Shown one piece after another: positions 16,380 to 24,652 of a DNA stretch of 64,000 nt. The DNA lies in contig JAZOLG010000041.1 of the NCBI GenBank assembly GCA_045652765.1, positions 8,355 to 72,354 of the forward strand, read 5' to 3'. The stretch's first letter is position 1, and each line of letters begins with the position of its first letter. The notes beneath the pieces were generated by a model, which had not been told where the DNA came from, ran no database searches, and worked only from the letters and a program-made list of their open reading frames with translations. Made by a program: the position numbers and the translations under genes. Origin of the DNA: UBA1231 sp045652765 (GTDB lineage Bacteria > Bacillota_I > Bacilli_A > ML615J-28 > CAG-313).

Positions 16380-17798
16380 ATGAAAGTATTAATTGCATCG
16401 CATAATAAAGGTAAAATTAATGAATTTAAAGATATATTAAAAAATTTAAATTTTGAATTTGTGACATTAAATGATTTTCCAAATATTGAAGAACCGGAAG
16501 AAAATGGTTTAACATTAAACGAAAATTCTTTAATAAAAGCTAAATATTATTATGATCATTTTAAAATTCCTGTTATTGCAGATGACACAGGCTTATTTAT
16601 TGATGATTTAGGTGGTGAACCAGGAATTAAATCAGCAAGATACTCTGGAATTAGTGAAAAAGCAAATAGAGAATTAGTACTGCAAAAACTAAAAGGTAAA
16701 ATGAGTAATGCTTATTTTGAAACAGTATTAACTTTTTATGATGGTTCTAATGTTATTACAGCTAATGGTATTATGCAAGGTATTATAAGTAATCAGGAAA
16801 AAGGAATCCATGGATTTGGATATGATTCTATCTTTTATTTACCTCAATATGAAAAAACGCTAGCTGAATTAGGCACTGAAATAAAGAATAGTTTAAGCCA
16901 TAGATATCATGCAACTAACAATTTAAAAAGAAAAATTACTTTTTTTAATAATCTGAATGATGAAATTGAATATATTAAAACATTAATAACTAATAATTTA
17001 TTTGAAGATGTTGTTTCAATTGAAAAAATCATTGGTGGAATGAGCAATAATACTTATTTAGTAGAAACAAATAAAGGTCAATATACAGCTAGAATCCCAG
17101 GAATAAACGCTGAATTGTTTGTTGGCAGAATGAAAGAACTAGGAAGTTTGAATCTTGTAAGAAATAAACCATCATTTGTTCAATATACTTATTTTGATTT
17201 GCAATCAGGTTTTAAACTTTCTCCTTATATTATAAGAGAACAAAATGATTATAGCGAAGAAGCAATTGCAGAAGTACTAGATGAACTTCACAATTTAAGT
17301 AGATTCGAAAATGACTATAAACCATTTGATCGCTTTTTATACTACGAAAGACTTGTTGAAATATTTGGTATGAAGCTTGATGATGATTATTTTGTATTGA
17401 AAAACAAGATTTTATCATATCGTAATTATTTGGAACAAAGACCAAAAGTTCCATGTCATAATGATGCTCAATTATCTAATCATATTTTTAACAATAATAA
17501 GCACATTTTGATTGATTTTGAATTTACAGGAAATAATGATCCTTTGTTTGATTTTGCATGTTTAGGGAATGATGATTTAAATATCGGAAAAAATGCTTAT
17601 AGTAAATTAGTACAAAGAGAATTAAGTGAAGAAGAAAATAAAGTAATTGAACTATGGTATAGTTTACAAGCATTAAGCTGGTATTTAGTAGCAATGTTTA
17701 AATATGCTACAGGAATGAATAAGACGGCAGGATTAGATTTTAGTAATATTGCGACTTATTTCCTTAAAAAAGCAGATGATTTGCTAAAGAATTATTAA
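16380..17798 (+). CDS. RdgB/HAM1 NTP pyrophosphatase fused to a choline-kinase-like phosphotransferase
   Basis: A 472-residue two-domain protein. Residues 1-195 are a full RdgB (XTP/dITP diphosphatase) with SHNKGK (7-12), ADDTG (67-71), GFGYDSIF (145-152) and SHRYHA (173-178). It would remove deaminated purine nucleotides from the pool. Residues about 205-472 resemble LicA, choline-kinase or aminoglycoside-phosphotransferase proteins: a GGMSNNTYLV nucleotide loop (219-228), the Brenner-type HNDAQLSNH (H360, D362, N367) and LIDFEF (D379). The frame is uninterrupted across the join, so this looks like a true fusion. GAGGT precedes the ATG at 16380. The substrate of the second domain is unknown; choline is only one possibility. 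Confidence 0.88.
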   Translation: MKVLIASHNKGKINEFKDILKNLNFEFVTLNDFPNIEEPEENGLTLNENSLIKAKYYYDHFKIPVIADDTGLFIDDLGGEPGIKSARYSGISEKANRELVLQKLKGKMSNAYFETVLTFYDGSNVITANGIMQGIISNQEKGIHGFGYDSIFYLPQYEKTLAELGTEIKNSLSHRYHATNNLKRKITFFNNLNDEIEYIKTLITNNLFEDVVSIEKIIGGMSNNTYLVETNKGQYTARIPGINAELFVGRMKELGSLNLVRNKPSFVQYTYFDLQSGFKLSPYIIREQNDYSEEAIAEVLDELHNLSRFENDYKPFDRFLYYERLVEIFGMKLDDDYFVLKNKILSYRNYLEQRPKVPCHNDAQLSNHIFNNNKHILIDFEFTGNNDPLFDFACLGNDDLNIGKNAYSKLVQRELSEEENKVIELWYSLQALSWYLVAMFKYATGMNKTAGLDFSNIATYFLKKADDLLKNY

Positions 17799-17832
17799 AT
17801 AATTTAATTTAGTAATTAAAACAACGTTTTTC

Positions 17833-17861
17833 TTGACTTTTTTTCGAAAATAATATATAAT
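17833..17861 (+). promoter_or_regulatory. SigA promoter of rpsU
   Basis: TTGACT (17833-17838), 17-nt spacer, TATAAT (17856-17861), followed by a 37-nt leader and GGAAGGAGGG. Confidence 0.85.
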
Positions 17862-17898
17862 ATAGAAGATTTTATGGTGCGGAAGGAGGGACCAAAGA

Positions 17899-18075
17899 AT
17901 GCCAAAGACTATCGTTCGCGAAAATGATACACTTGATGAAGCACTAAAAAGATTCAAACGTGATGTTTCTAGATCGGGTACCCTTGTTGAAGCCCGCAAA
18001 CGTCAACATTACATGAAACCAAGTGATATCCGCAAAGAAAAAAGACGTGCTGCACGTAAAAATGGACATCGTTAA
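17899..18075 (+). CDS. rpsU: 30S ribosomal protein bS21
   Basis: A 58-residue basic protein, MPKTIVRENDTLDEALKRF at the start and RRAARKNGHR at the end, which is typical bS21. The ATG at 17899 follows a very strong GGAAGGAGGG. bS21 binds the 30S subunit near the Shine-Dalgarno helix and assists initiation. Codon use is richer in C and G (GTTCGC, GCCCGC, ATCCGC) than in the neighbours, fitting high expression. As in Bacillus it lies upstream of the yqfC-yqfD-phoH group, not next to dnaG and sigA. Confidence 0.97.
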   Translation: MPKTIVRENDTLDEALKRFKRDVSRSGTLVEARKRQHYMKPSDIRKEKRRAARKNGHR

Positions 18076-18091
18076 TCATTAAAGTAAAATG

Positions 18092-18111
18092 GGCATTTTT
18101 ATGCCTTTTTT
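18092..18111 (+). terminator. Terminator after rpsU
   Basis: GGCAT (18092-18096), TTTT, ATGCC (18101-18105) and six T residues: a short stem with a good T-run. Confidence 0.7.
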
Positions 18112-18156
18112 CTTTCTAAAAGTATTATTTTGGTCATATAATAATATGGTGATATT

Positions 18157-18372
18157 TTGAAAAAAATATTTAAAGAGTTTTATGACCAAAATGTTTATAT
18201 TAAAAATCAAAAAAGTGTACATATTGATAATTATAAAAAACTTTCTTATATTAGTGAACAATTAATCATAATTGATAATATTCAAATAAAAGGCAGCAAT
18301 TTATATGTTTATGAACTTGATTCTTTTCAAATTCAGGTAGAAGGTGCAATAAATGAAATTTCATTTATTTAA
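18157..18372 (+). CDS. yqfC: YabP/YqfC-family sporulation protein
   Basis: A 71-residue protein with the beta-rich YabP/YqfC pattern (LSYISEQLIIIDNIQIKGSNLYVYELDSFQIQVEGAINEISF). Family members are made in the mother cell under SigE and are needed for spore formation, possibly with the SpoIIIA-SpoIIQ-associated machinery. Translation starts at the TTG at 18157 after GGTGAT. Its end overlaps yqfD by 20 nt. CATATAATA at 18135-18143 could be a mother-cell or SigA -10. Gene order before yqfD and phoH is as in Bacillus. Confidence 0.85.
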   Translation: MKKIFKEFYDQNVYIKNQKSVHIDNYKKLSYISEQLIIIDNIQIKGSNLYVYELDSFQIQVEGAINEISFI

Positions 18373-19429
18373 AAGATATTTTATTTCTACTTCTTTCGAA
18401 TGTTATAATAACAATTTAACGTATATTCAAAATATTGAAAGTAGACATGTCAAGATAAAAAATGGAATTGTAACTTTTTACTCCAATAATTTTATAGATA
18501 TTGAAGGTTTTAAATGCGAAAAAAAATTTAAACTTTTTATTAAAAATAAAATGGAGTATTATTTAATATTTATAGTTTTAATTATTAGCATTCTATTAAT
18601 TATGTTTGTTTCTCCTTATTATATAAAAGAAGTTGAATATCAAAATGGTAGTATTGAAGATGAGATTATCTTTAATGAGACATCTGATTTAGTAAAAAAA
18701 CACAAACAAGTTGACTTAAATGATTTGTCAAAACAATTTATGTTAAAATATCCTCATTATTCGTGGATTAGTTTAAAGAAAAAAGGGAATATAGTTTTAT
18801 TAAATATTGAATTAAATGAATTATCAAGCTTAAATTATTTAACTAATAATATACAAGGAGATTTTATAAGTGGATATGATGCTTATATTAAGCATATTAT
18901 TGTAACTCAAGGAAAAGTTAATGTTGATATAAATCAAACAGTAAAAAAAGGTGATTTATTAATTCTTGGCAATTTGCCTAAACAAAAAATCTCTCCATGT
19001 GGTATAATAATAGGAGAAATAGTTTATTCTAAAGAGATAACAATTTACAAAAATAATATGATTAAATCATACACCGGAAATCTTATAAACTATCAGTATG
19101 TTAAACTTAAAGATAAACAAATTCATAAGAATAATAATACATATTTAGTATATAAAACAAGAACGAATAATATTTTTAGTTTATTTAATTTTATTAGTTA
19201 TGTTGATGAAACAATTTATGAAATTGGTGATTTTTTAGTTCAATATGGTAAAGAAGATGCTATAATATATGGAAAAAGTATCATTTATTATGAACTGGAA
19301 AAACAAAGAACATCAAATAAAGAGAGTATTTTAAGTATTGATGTCTTGAGTATTACCGAAAAAGAAGATCGATATGTTATTAAATTCTTAGTAAAAGCGG
19401 ATAAAAATATTGTTTTGTTGAAACAATAA
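18353..19429 (+). CDS. yqfD: Sporulation protein YqfD
   Basis: A 358-residue protein with a soluble N-terminal part (about 1-60), one transmembrane helix (about 68-85, YLIFIVLIISILLIMFV) and a long extracytoplasmic C-terminal part containing a POTRA-like stretch (SISI-type strands around 95-175) and the conserved KGDLLILGNL. YqfD is conserved in spore formers and is needed for efficient sporulation. The start overlaps yqfC by 20 nt (AGAAGGTG precedes the ATG), so the pair is a coupled operon. It is somewhat shorter than the Bacillus protein. phoH downstream has its own promoter. Confidence 0.88.
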   Translation: MKFHLFKRYFISTSFECYNNNLTYIQNIESRHVKIKNGIVTFYSNNFIDIEGFKCEKKFKLFIKNKMEYYLIFIVLIISILLIMFVSPYYIKEVEYQNGSIEDEIIFNETSDLVKKHKQVDLNDLSKQFMLKYPHYSWISLKKKGNIVLLNIELNELSSLNYLTNNIQGDFISGYDAYIKHIIVTQGKVNVDINQTVKKGDLLILGNLPKQKISPCGIIIGEIVYSKEITIYKNNMIKSYTGNLINYQYVKLKDKQIHKNNNTYLVYKTRTNNIFSLFNFISYVDETIYEIGDFLVQYGKEDAIIYGKSIIYYELEKQRTSNKESILSIDVLSITEKEDRYVIKFLVKADKNIVLLKQ

Positions 19430-19451
19430 TAAAAAATATTAATTGAATTCT

Positions 19452-19479
19452 TTGAAAAAATAACTTTATAGATTATAAT
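19452..19479 (+). promoter_or_regulatory. SigA promoter of the phoH operon
   Basis: TTGAAA (19452-19457), 16-nt spacer, TATAAT (19474-19479). AGAGGAAC follows almost at once, so the leader is short. Confidence 0.75.
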
Positions 19480-19499
19480 ATAGTTATAAGAGGAACTTT

Positions 19500-20456
19500 A
19501 TGGCGGAAAAATTAATTTATACTTTTAATAATCCTGATGTTGAAATGGCAATATTAGGACCAATGAATAAACATTTAAAACTCATTGAACATGCTTATAA
19601 TACACATATTTTGCTTACTACTAATGATTTAATAGGCGATGAAGCAATAGAATCGAATTTATTAAAAATTATAAGAGTAATTGAAATTTATATTAATAAA
19701 GGTATCCAAGTTAAAGAAAGAGATATTCTAAGTATTATTTCAATGATAGATAATTATAAAATTGAAGATGTTGAAGCGTTTTTTAATAAAAATGTTGTAT
19801 TTGTTAATACATATGATGGAAGACAAATTGTTGCGAAAAGTATTAATCAAAAGAAATATTTTGAAGCATTACAATCTTCTGATATTGTGTTTGCAGTTGG
19901 CGCTGCAGGTAGTGGGAAAACATTTTTGACTGTTGCTTATGCAATGAATCTTTTAAAAAAGAATAAAATCAAAAAAATTATTATTACTCGTCCTGTTGTA
20001 GAAGCTGGTGAAAAGTTGGGATTTTTACCAGGAGATTTAAAAGAAAAGATTGATCCATATTTAATACCGATTTATGATGCTATTAATGATATTTTAGGCA
20101 ATGAACAAGCCGAAAAATTAATTGAAAAAGGTATAATTGAAATTGCACCACTTGCATATATGCGTGGTAGAACTTTAGACAATGCATTTATTATTTTAGA
20201 TGAGGCTCAAAATACTACTGAAAATCAAATGAAGATGTTTTTGACTAGACTCGGTTTTAATTCTAAAATGGTTATTACTGGTGATACTACACAAATTGAT
20301 TTACATAAAAGTATTACATCGGGTTTAATACATGCAATTAAGTTATTAAAAGATATTGAAGAAATCAAATTTGTTAATTTTTCTACTATTGACGTTATGC
20401 GTCATCCTTTAGTTTCTAAAATTATAAATAAATACGAAGGTAATACAAATGATTAA
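19500..20456 (+). CDS. phoH: PhoH-like ATPase
   Basis: A 318-residue cytoplasmic P-loop protein. It has an N-terminal KH-like region, Walker A VGAAGSGKT (about 131-139), TRPVVEAGEKLGFLPGD, Walker B FIILDEAQNTT and MVITGDTTQID, all PhoH hallmarks. The family is an ATPase associated with RNA metabolism and lies beside ybeY in most Bacillota. AGAGGAAC precedes the ATG at 19500. It overlaps ybeY by 8 nt (ATGATTAA). The yqfF (pgpH) gene that sits between phoH and ybeY in Bacillus is absent here. Confidence 0.94.
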   Translation: MAEKLIYTFNNPDVEMAILGPMNKHLKLIEHAYNTHILLTTNDLIGDEAIESNLLKIIRVIEIYINKGIQVKERDILSIISMIDNYKIEDVEAFFNKNVVFVNTYDGRQIVAKSINQKKYFEALQSSDIVFAVGAAGSGKTFLTVAYAMNLLKKNKIKKIIITRPVVEAGEKLGFLPGDLKEKIDPYLIPIYDAINDILGNEQAEKLIEKGIIEIAPLAYMRGRTLDNAFIILDEAQNTTENQMKMFLTRLGFNSKMVITGDTTQIDLHKSITSGLIHAIKLLKDIEEIKFVNFSTIDVMRHPLVSKIINKYEGNTND

Positions 20457-20889
20457 AGTTAACTTATGCAATAATTATGAATTTCTATTTAATGAGAAAA
20501 AACTAGTAAAAAAAATCGCAAAGAAAATTTATAAAGAAGAAAAGCTTAAAGGGAAATATTTCTTAAGCATTATCATATTAAATAATGAAGAAATCCATAA
20601 AATGAATTATCAATATCGCGATATTGATGCACCAACAGACGTAATAAGTTTTGCTGCAATCGATGGTGAAGATGAATTGCCTGCTGAAATGGGAGACATT
20701 TTTATTTGCTATGAAAAAATCATCGAACAAGCTAAAAATTATGGTCATTCAGAGTATCGTGAATTTGCATTTTTAGTGACACATGGTATTTATCATTTGC
20801 TTGGATATGATCATATGACTAAAGAAGAAGAAACAGTTATGTTTTCTAAACAAGAAAAAATATTAGAAATTTTGAAAATAGGTCGATAG
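20449..20889 (+). CDS. ybeY: Endoribonuclease YbeY
   Basis: A 146-residue metalloprotein with the zinc motif HGIYHLLGYDH (H112, H116, H122). ATDVISF-like APTDVISFAA lies upstream at 61-70. YbeY matures 16S rRNA 3' ends and takes part in ribosome quality control. It is translationally coupled to phoH by an 8-nt overlap and followed 1 nt later by cdd. Full length. Confidence 0.95.
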   Translation: MIKVNLCNNYEFLFNEKKLVKKIAKKIYKEEKLKGKYFLSIIILNNEEIHKMNYQYRDIDAPTDVISFAAIDGEDELPAEMGDIFICYEKIIEQAKNYGHSEYREFAFLVTHGIYHLLGYDHMTKEEETVMFSKQEKILEILKIGR

Positions 20890-20890
20890 T

Positions 20891-21304
20891 ATGGAAAAAC
20901 AATATGAATTAGCTTTAAAAGCGCGAGAAAATGCATATGCGCCATATTCAAATTACAAAGTTGGTGCGTGTTTAGTTTTAAAAGATGGTAATTATATTAT
21001 CGGCTCAAATGTTGAAAATGCCTCTTTTGGATTAACAAATTGTGCTGAAAGAAGTGCACTTTTTGCAGCTGTTTCTCAAGGCTACCAAAAAGAAGACTTT
21101 AATGAAATTGTAATTGCAACAATTAATGATGTGCCTGGATCTCCATGTGGAGCCTGCCGTCAAGTAATTTCTGAATTAATGGATTTAAATGCCAAAGTGA
21201 CATTAATTAATCCTAAACTTACTAATACAATCAGCTTGAGAGTAAAAGATCTGCTACCATATGCTTTTTCAGGAGAAGAATTAAATGAAAAGAAAAACAT
21301 TTAA
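20891..21304 (+). CDS. cdd: Cytidine deaminase
   Basis: A 137-residue homotetramer-type cytidine deaminase. NCAERSAL (50-57) gives the zinc ligand C51 and proton shuttle E53, and PCGACRQ (85-91) gives C86 and C89. It deaminates cytidine and deoxycytidine in pyrimidine salvage. The start follows the ybeY stop by one base, and the end overlaps era by 20 nt. In Bacillus dgkA sits between ybeY and cdd; it is missing here. Confidence 0.95.
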   Translation: MEKQYELALKARENAYAPYSNYKVGACLVLKDGNYIIGSNVENASFGLTNCAERSALFAAVSQGYQKEDFNEIVIATINDVPGSPCGACRQVISELMDLNAKVTLINPKLTNTISLRVKDLLPYAFSGEELNEKKNI

Positions 21305-22190
21305 ATCAGGATTTGTATCTATTGTTGGTAGACCAAATGTTGGTAAAAGTACTTTAATGAACCAAATATTAGATACTAAAGTTGCAATAGTAACTCCAAA
21401 AGCCCAAACAACAAGAAACAAAATTCAAGGAATTTATACAACAGAAAATGAACAAATAATTTTTATTGATACACCAGGAATCCATAAATCCTTTAATGAA
21501 CTTGGTGAAAACATGAATCAAGCTGCATATGACAGTTTAGATGGCATTGATGCTGTTTTGTTGATGGTGGATTCAACTAAAGAATTTAGTGATTTGGATC
21601 AAGAAATTGTTGAGCGATTTACGAAACTTCGAGAACCTAAATTTTTGGTGTTGAATAAAATTGATTTAATAAAAGATGAGCAAAAGTTGAATGAATTAAT
21701 TGCACATTATAATTCAATTAATTTTGTTAAGATACTAAAAATTAGTGCTTCAAATAATTTAGGTGTTGATCAATTGGTATCTAGCATTGTCGATGCTTTA
21801 GATGAAGGTCCACAATATTATCCAAGCGATCAGTTAATGGATCAACCAGAAAGATTTATGGTTAAAGAGATTATTCGTGAAAAAGTGTTATTACTTACAT
21901 CACAAGAAATTCCATATTCTGTTGCTGTCGAAATTGAAAGCTTTAAAAATGATGAAAAAAATCCTAATTTAATAAACATTAATGCTACTATTATAGTGGA
22001 AAGACAATCACAAAAAAAGATTGTCATTGGCGAAAAAGGTTCTAAAATCAAAGAAATTGGTAGATTATCAAGAATAGATATTGCTAAATTTTTAGGGAAT
22101 AAAGTTTATTTGGAATTATTTGTTAAAGTAGAAGCTGATTGGCGTAATCGTAAACATTATTTGAAACAATTTGGTTATCAAAATAAATAA
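21285..22190 (+). CDS. era: Ribosome-assembly GTPase Era
   Basis: A 301-residue protein. The GTPase domain has G1 GRPNVGKST (15-23), DTPGIHK (G3) and NKIDL (G4). The C-terminal KH domain binds 16S rRNA and carries VIGEKGSKIKEIG. Era chaperones the 3' end of 16S rRNA in 30S maturation, in line with the neighbouring ybeY. The ATG at 21285 lies inside cdd and is preceded by AGGAGAAG. Full length. Confidence 0.96.
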   Translation: MKRKTFKSGFVSIVGRPNVGKSTLMNQILDTKVAIVTPKAQTTRNKIQGIYTTENEQIIFIDTPGIHKSFNELGENMNQAAYDSLDGIDAVLLMVDSTKEFSDLDQEIVERFTKLREPKFLVLNKIDLIKDEQKLNELIAHYNSINFVKILKISASNNLGVDQLVSSIVDALDEGPQYYPSDQLMDQPERFMVKEIIREKVLLLTSQEIPYSVAVEIESFKNDEKNPNLININATIIVERQSQKKIVIGEKGSKIKEIGRLSRIDIAKFLGNKVYLELFVKVEADWRNRKHYLKQFGYQNK

Positions 22191-22203
22191 GTATAATTAT
22201 TTA

Positions 22204-22239
22204 AAAAATATCCATCCTAATTGTGGGAGGGATATTTTT
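22204..22239 (+). promoter_or_regulatory. Hairpin covering the yqzL ribosome-binding site
   Basis: AAAAATATCC (22204-22213) pairs with GGATATTTTT (22230-22239). The right arm includes part of the GGGAGGG ribosome-binding site and the TTG start of the next gene, and it ends in a T-run. It could act as a terminator after era, as a translational lock, or both. Confidence 0.5.
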
Positions 22240-22426
22240 GAACTTAAAAACAAAAGAACAAATTAGAAATGAATATTGGATGAAATTCTTAAAAAGTGGT
22301 CGAATTGAAGATTATATAATGTATAATCGATATAATAATTTAAGCGAAGAAATTGCAGAAATTGGAGTAATTGATGATAACAATAAACAAGAAGAAAATC
22401 GAAGGGGTAGTAATAAGAGCAACTGA
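22238..22426 (+). CDS. YqzL-like small protein
   Basis: A 62-residue acidic protein. The WMKFLKSGRIEDYIMYNRY segment (residues 14-32) resembles the W-x-x-F-x-x-TG-x-x-x-x-Y core of YqzL, the small protein encoded just before recO in Bacillus. I place the start at the TTG at 22238, 6 nt after GGGAGGG. An in-frame GTG at 22223 lies upstream of that site and is less likely. The C-terminal 20 residues are Asn, Glu and Lys-rich and overlap recO by 53 nt. Function is unknown; the identification rests on position and a short motif. Confidence 0.6.
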   Translation: MNLKTKEQIRNEYWMKFLKSGRIEDYIMYNRYNNLSEEIAEIGVIDDNNKQEENRRGSNKSN

Positions 22427-23108
22427 TTATAAAGAAAATAATAGTAAAATTTCGATACTGACAACTAATGGATTGGAGAATTTTATAGTTAGAGGTACAA
22501 GAAAAATTACTTCTAAACTTTCATTATTGGCTCAACCTATCACTAAAGTTGAATTATTTGTAACTAGTGATAAAATCTTAAATACTGTGACTGAAGGTAT
22601 AGTATCAGAAAACTATACTAGCATAAAAGAAAATCAAGCAAAACAACTAGTTGCATTGTCTATGCTTGAGTCGATATATTACTTTAATAAGCATGTTTTA
22701 GATACCAATTTGCTATATAAATTTTTCCTAGATTCATTAGATGTATTAAAAAATACCGAATATCCATTGGAGTTATTAAATTATTTTGATATAAAATTAT
22801 GGTATTTAGTAGGAATTATGCCTACATTCAATAAATGTATTAATTGTGGTTCAGATAATTCTTCATATTTTACTATTTCTCAAGGTGGTAATTTATGTAA
22901 AAAATGTAAAACACATGAATCTTATGATGAATATGTATCTAATTTGCTGAAAATTACATTTCTTCTAAAAATTGAAAAGTTAAATGAAGAATTTTTAAAA
23001 CTGTTAAGTGAATATACTGATATATTTAATAAAATTATTAAAATTTATTACAAACAATACTTAGATTTTTCTAATTTCAATCGTTCATTAATTGAAAAAA
23101 TATTGTAA
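22374..23108 (+). CDS. recO: DNA repair protein RecO
   Basis: A 244-residue protein with the N-terminal OB-fold (KIEGVVIRATDYKENNSKISILT), a helical domain and a zinc finger (CINCG and CKKC, about residues 160-180). RecO loads RecA onto SSB-coated DNA together with RecR. The ATG at 22374 follows GGAG (22364-22367). Its position after era and the YqzL-like gene is the conserved Bacillota order. Sequence is divergent, as usual for RecO. Confidence 0.88.
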   Translation: MITINKKKIEGVVIRATDYKENNSKISILTTNGLENFIVRGTRKITSKLSLLAQPITKVELFVTSDKILNTVTEGIVSENYTSIKENQAKQLVALSMLESIYYFNKHVLDTNLLYKFFLDSLDVLKNTEYPLELLNYFDIKLWYLVGIMPTFNKCINCGSDNSSYFTISQGGNLCKKCKTHESYDEYVSNLLKITFLLKIEKLNEEFLKLLSEYTDIFNKIIKIYYKQYLDFSNFNRSLIEKIL

Positions 23109-23137
23109 AGATAGAAAACTATTTATCTTTACTTTTT
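23106..23137 (+). terminator. Terminator after recO
   Basis: TAAAGATA (23106-23113), loop, TATCTTTA (23124-23131), CTTTTTT. Confidence 0.75.
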
Positions 23138-23153
23138 TATTTTGTCAAAACTA

Positions 23154-23182
23154 TTTACAAAATAACAATAAAATGATATAAT
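23154..23182 (+). promoter_or_regulatory. SigA promoter of glyS-dnaG-sigA
   Basis: TTTACA (23154-23159), 17-nt spacer, TATAAT (23177-23182) with TGA upstream (extended -10). The leader to glyS is about 68 nt and shows no T-box consensus. Confidence 0.8.
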
Positions 23183-23256
23183 AAGAAGATGAAAATGGAA
23201 AAATTTACATTTATTATAGACATAAAGTAAAACAATGTTAGTTTAAGGAGGAATTT

Positions 23257-24630
23257 ATGGAAATTACAATGGAAAAACTAGTTGCATTTTTAAAAGACAA
23301 GGGTTTTGTATACCAAGGTAGCGAAATCTATGGCGGTCTTGCAAACTCATGGGACTATGGACCATTAGGTGTTGAGCTTTTAAATAATGTTAAGAAATTA
23401 TGGTGGAAATTTTTTGTTCAAGATTCAGAATATAATGTTGGATTAGATGCTGGTATTTTAATGAATCCTGAAACTTGGGTTGCCAGTGGACATGTTGGTG
23501 GATTCAGTGATCCGCTAATTGACTGTAAAGAATGTCATGCTAGATTTAGAGCTGATAAATTAATTGAAGATCATACTCATGGTGAAATTACTGGTGATGG
23601 TATGAGTAATGAACAATTAATGAATTATATTCGTGATAACAACATTGTTTGTCCTACATGTGGAAAGCATAACTTTACTGATATTCGTCAATTCAATCTT
23701 ATGTTTAAAACTAATCAAGGTGTAATTGAAGAAGCTAAAAATACAATTTACCTACGTCCTGAAACAGCACAAGGTATTTTTGTTAATTTTAAAAATGTTC
23801 AAAGAACTACAAGAAAAAAAGTTCCTTTTGGAATTGGTCAAATTGGTAAAAGTTTTAGAAATGAAATTACTCCTGGTAATTTTATTTTCCGTACACGTGA
23901 ATTTGAACAAATGGAATTAGAATTCTTCTGTAAACCAGGTACTGATATGGAATGGTTTAACTATTGGAAATCATTCTGTCATGACTTCTTAAAATATTTA
24001 GGTCTTAAAGAAGAATCACTTCGTCTTCGTGATCATGAAAAAGAAGAATTATCACATTATTCAACTGCAACTACAGATTTTGAATTTAAATTCCCATTTG
24101 GTTGGGGTGAATTATGGGGAATAGCAGATCGTACTAATTTTGACTTAAGAGTTCACCAAGAACATTCTAAAGTAAACCTAGAATATTTAGATCCTGAAAC
24201 TAATGAAAAATATTTGCCTTATGTTATTGAACCAAGTGTTGGTGCTGGACGTTTATTTTTAGCGGTTTTATCTGATGGGTTTGAAATTGAACAATTAGGT
24301 GATGGTGAAGAAAGGGAAGTATTACATTTAATTCCTGAACTTGCTCCTTTTAAAGTTGCTGTTTTACCACTTGTAAATAAGCTAAATGAAAAAGCTAAAG
24401 AAGTTTATCATTCTTTGAGAAAAATTATGCCAACTGATTTTGATGCATCAGGTAAAATTGGTAAGAGATATCGCCGTCAAGATAGCATTGGTACACCATT
24501 CTGTGTAACTGTTGACTTCGATACATTAGAAAAAGGAACAGTTACTGTTCGTGATCGTGATACAATGGAACAAGAAGTAGTTCAAATTGATGATTTAAGA
24601 GGTTATTTAGTAAATAAAATTTATAAATAA
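23257..24630 (+). CDS. glyS: Glycyl-tRNA synthetase, single-chain type
   Basis: A 457-residue class II GlyRS of the alpha-2 (single-chain) type rather than the GlyQ-GlyS type of Bacillus subtilis. Signatures are GGLANSWDYGPLGVEL, LRPETAQGIFVNFKN, the motif 2 region SFRNEITPGNFIFRTREFEQME, and EPSVGAGRLFLAVL (motif 3). A C-terminal HGTP anticodon-binding domain closes the protein. AAGGAGG precedes the ATG at 23257. It occupies the slot where glyQ-glyS sits in Bacillus, between recO and dnaG, so one type has replaced the other in place. Confidence 0.96.
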   Translation: MEITMEKLVAFLKDKGFVYQGSEIYGGLANSWDYGPLGVELLNNVKKLWWKFFVQDSEYNVGLDAGILMNPETWVASGHVGGFSDPLIDCKECHARFRADKLIEDHTHGEITGDGMSNEQLMNYIRDNNIVCPTCGKHNFTDIRQFNLMFKTNQGVIEEAKNTIYLRPETAQGIFVNFKNVQRTTRKKVPFGIGQIGKSFRNEITPGNFIFRTREFEQMELEFFCKPGTDMEWFNYWKSFCHDFLKYLGLKEESLRLRDHEKEELSHYSTATTDFEFKFPFGWGELWGIADRTNFDLRVHQEHSKVNLEYLDPETNEKYLPYVIEPSVGAGRLFLAVLSDGFEIEQLGDGEEREVLHLIPELAPFKVAVLPLVNKLNEKAKEVYHSLRKIMPTDFDASGKIGKRYRRQDSIGTPFCVTVDFDTLEKGTVTVRDRDTMEQEVVQIDDLRGYLVNKIYK

Positions 24631-24652
24631 TTTTCTAGAAAGGATGGATTAA

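Noticed and set aside
23183..23256. Possible T-box or riboswitch in the glyS leader
   Set aside because: The leader is about 68 nt with no T-box consensus, no terminator hairpin and no recognised riboswitch core.
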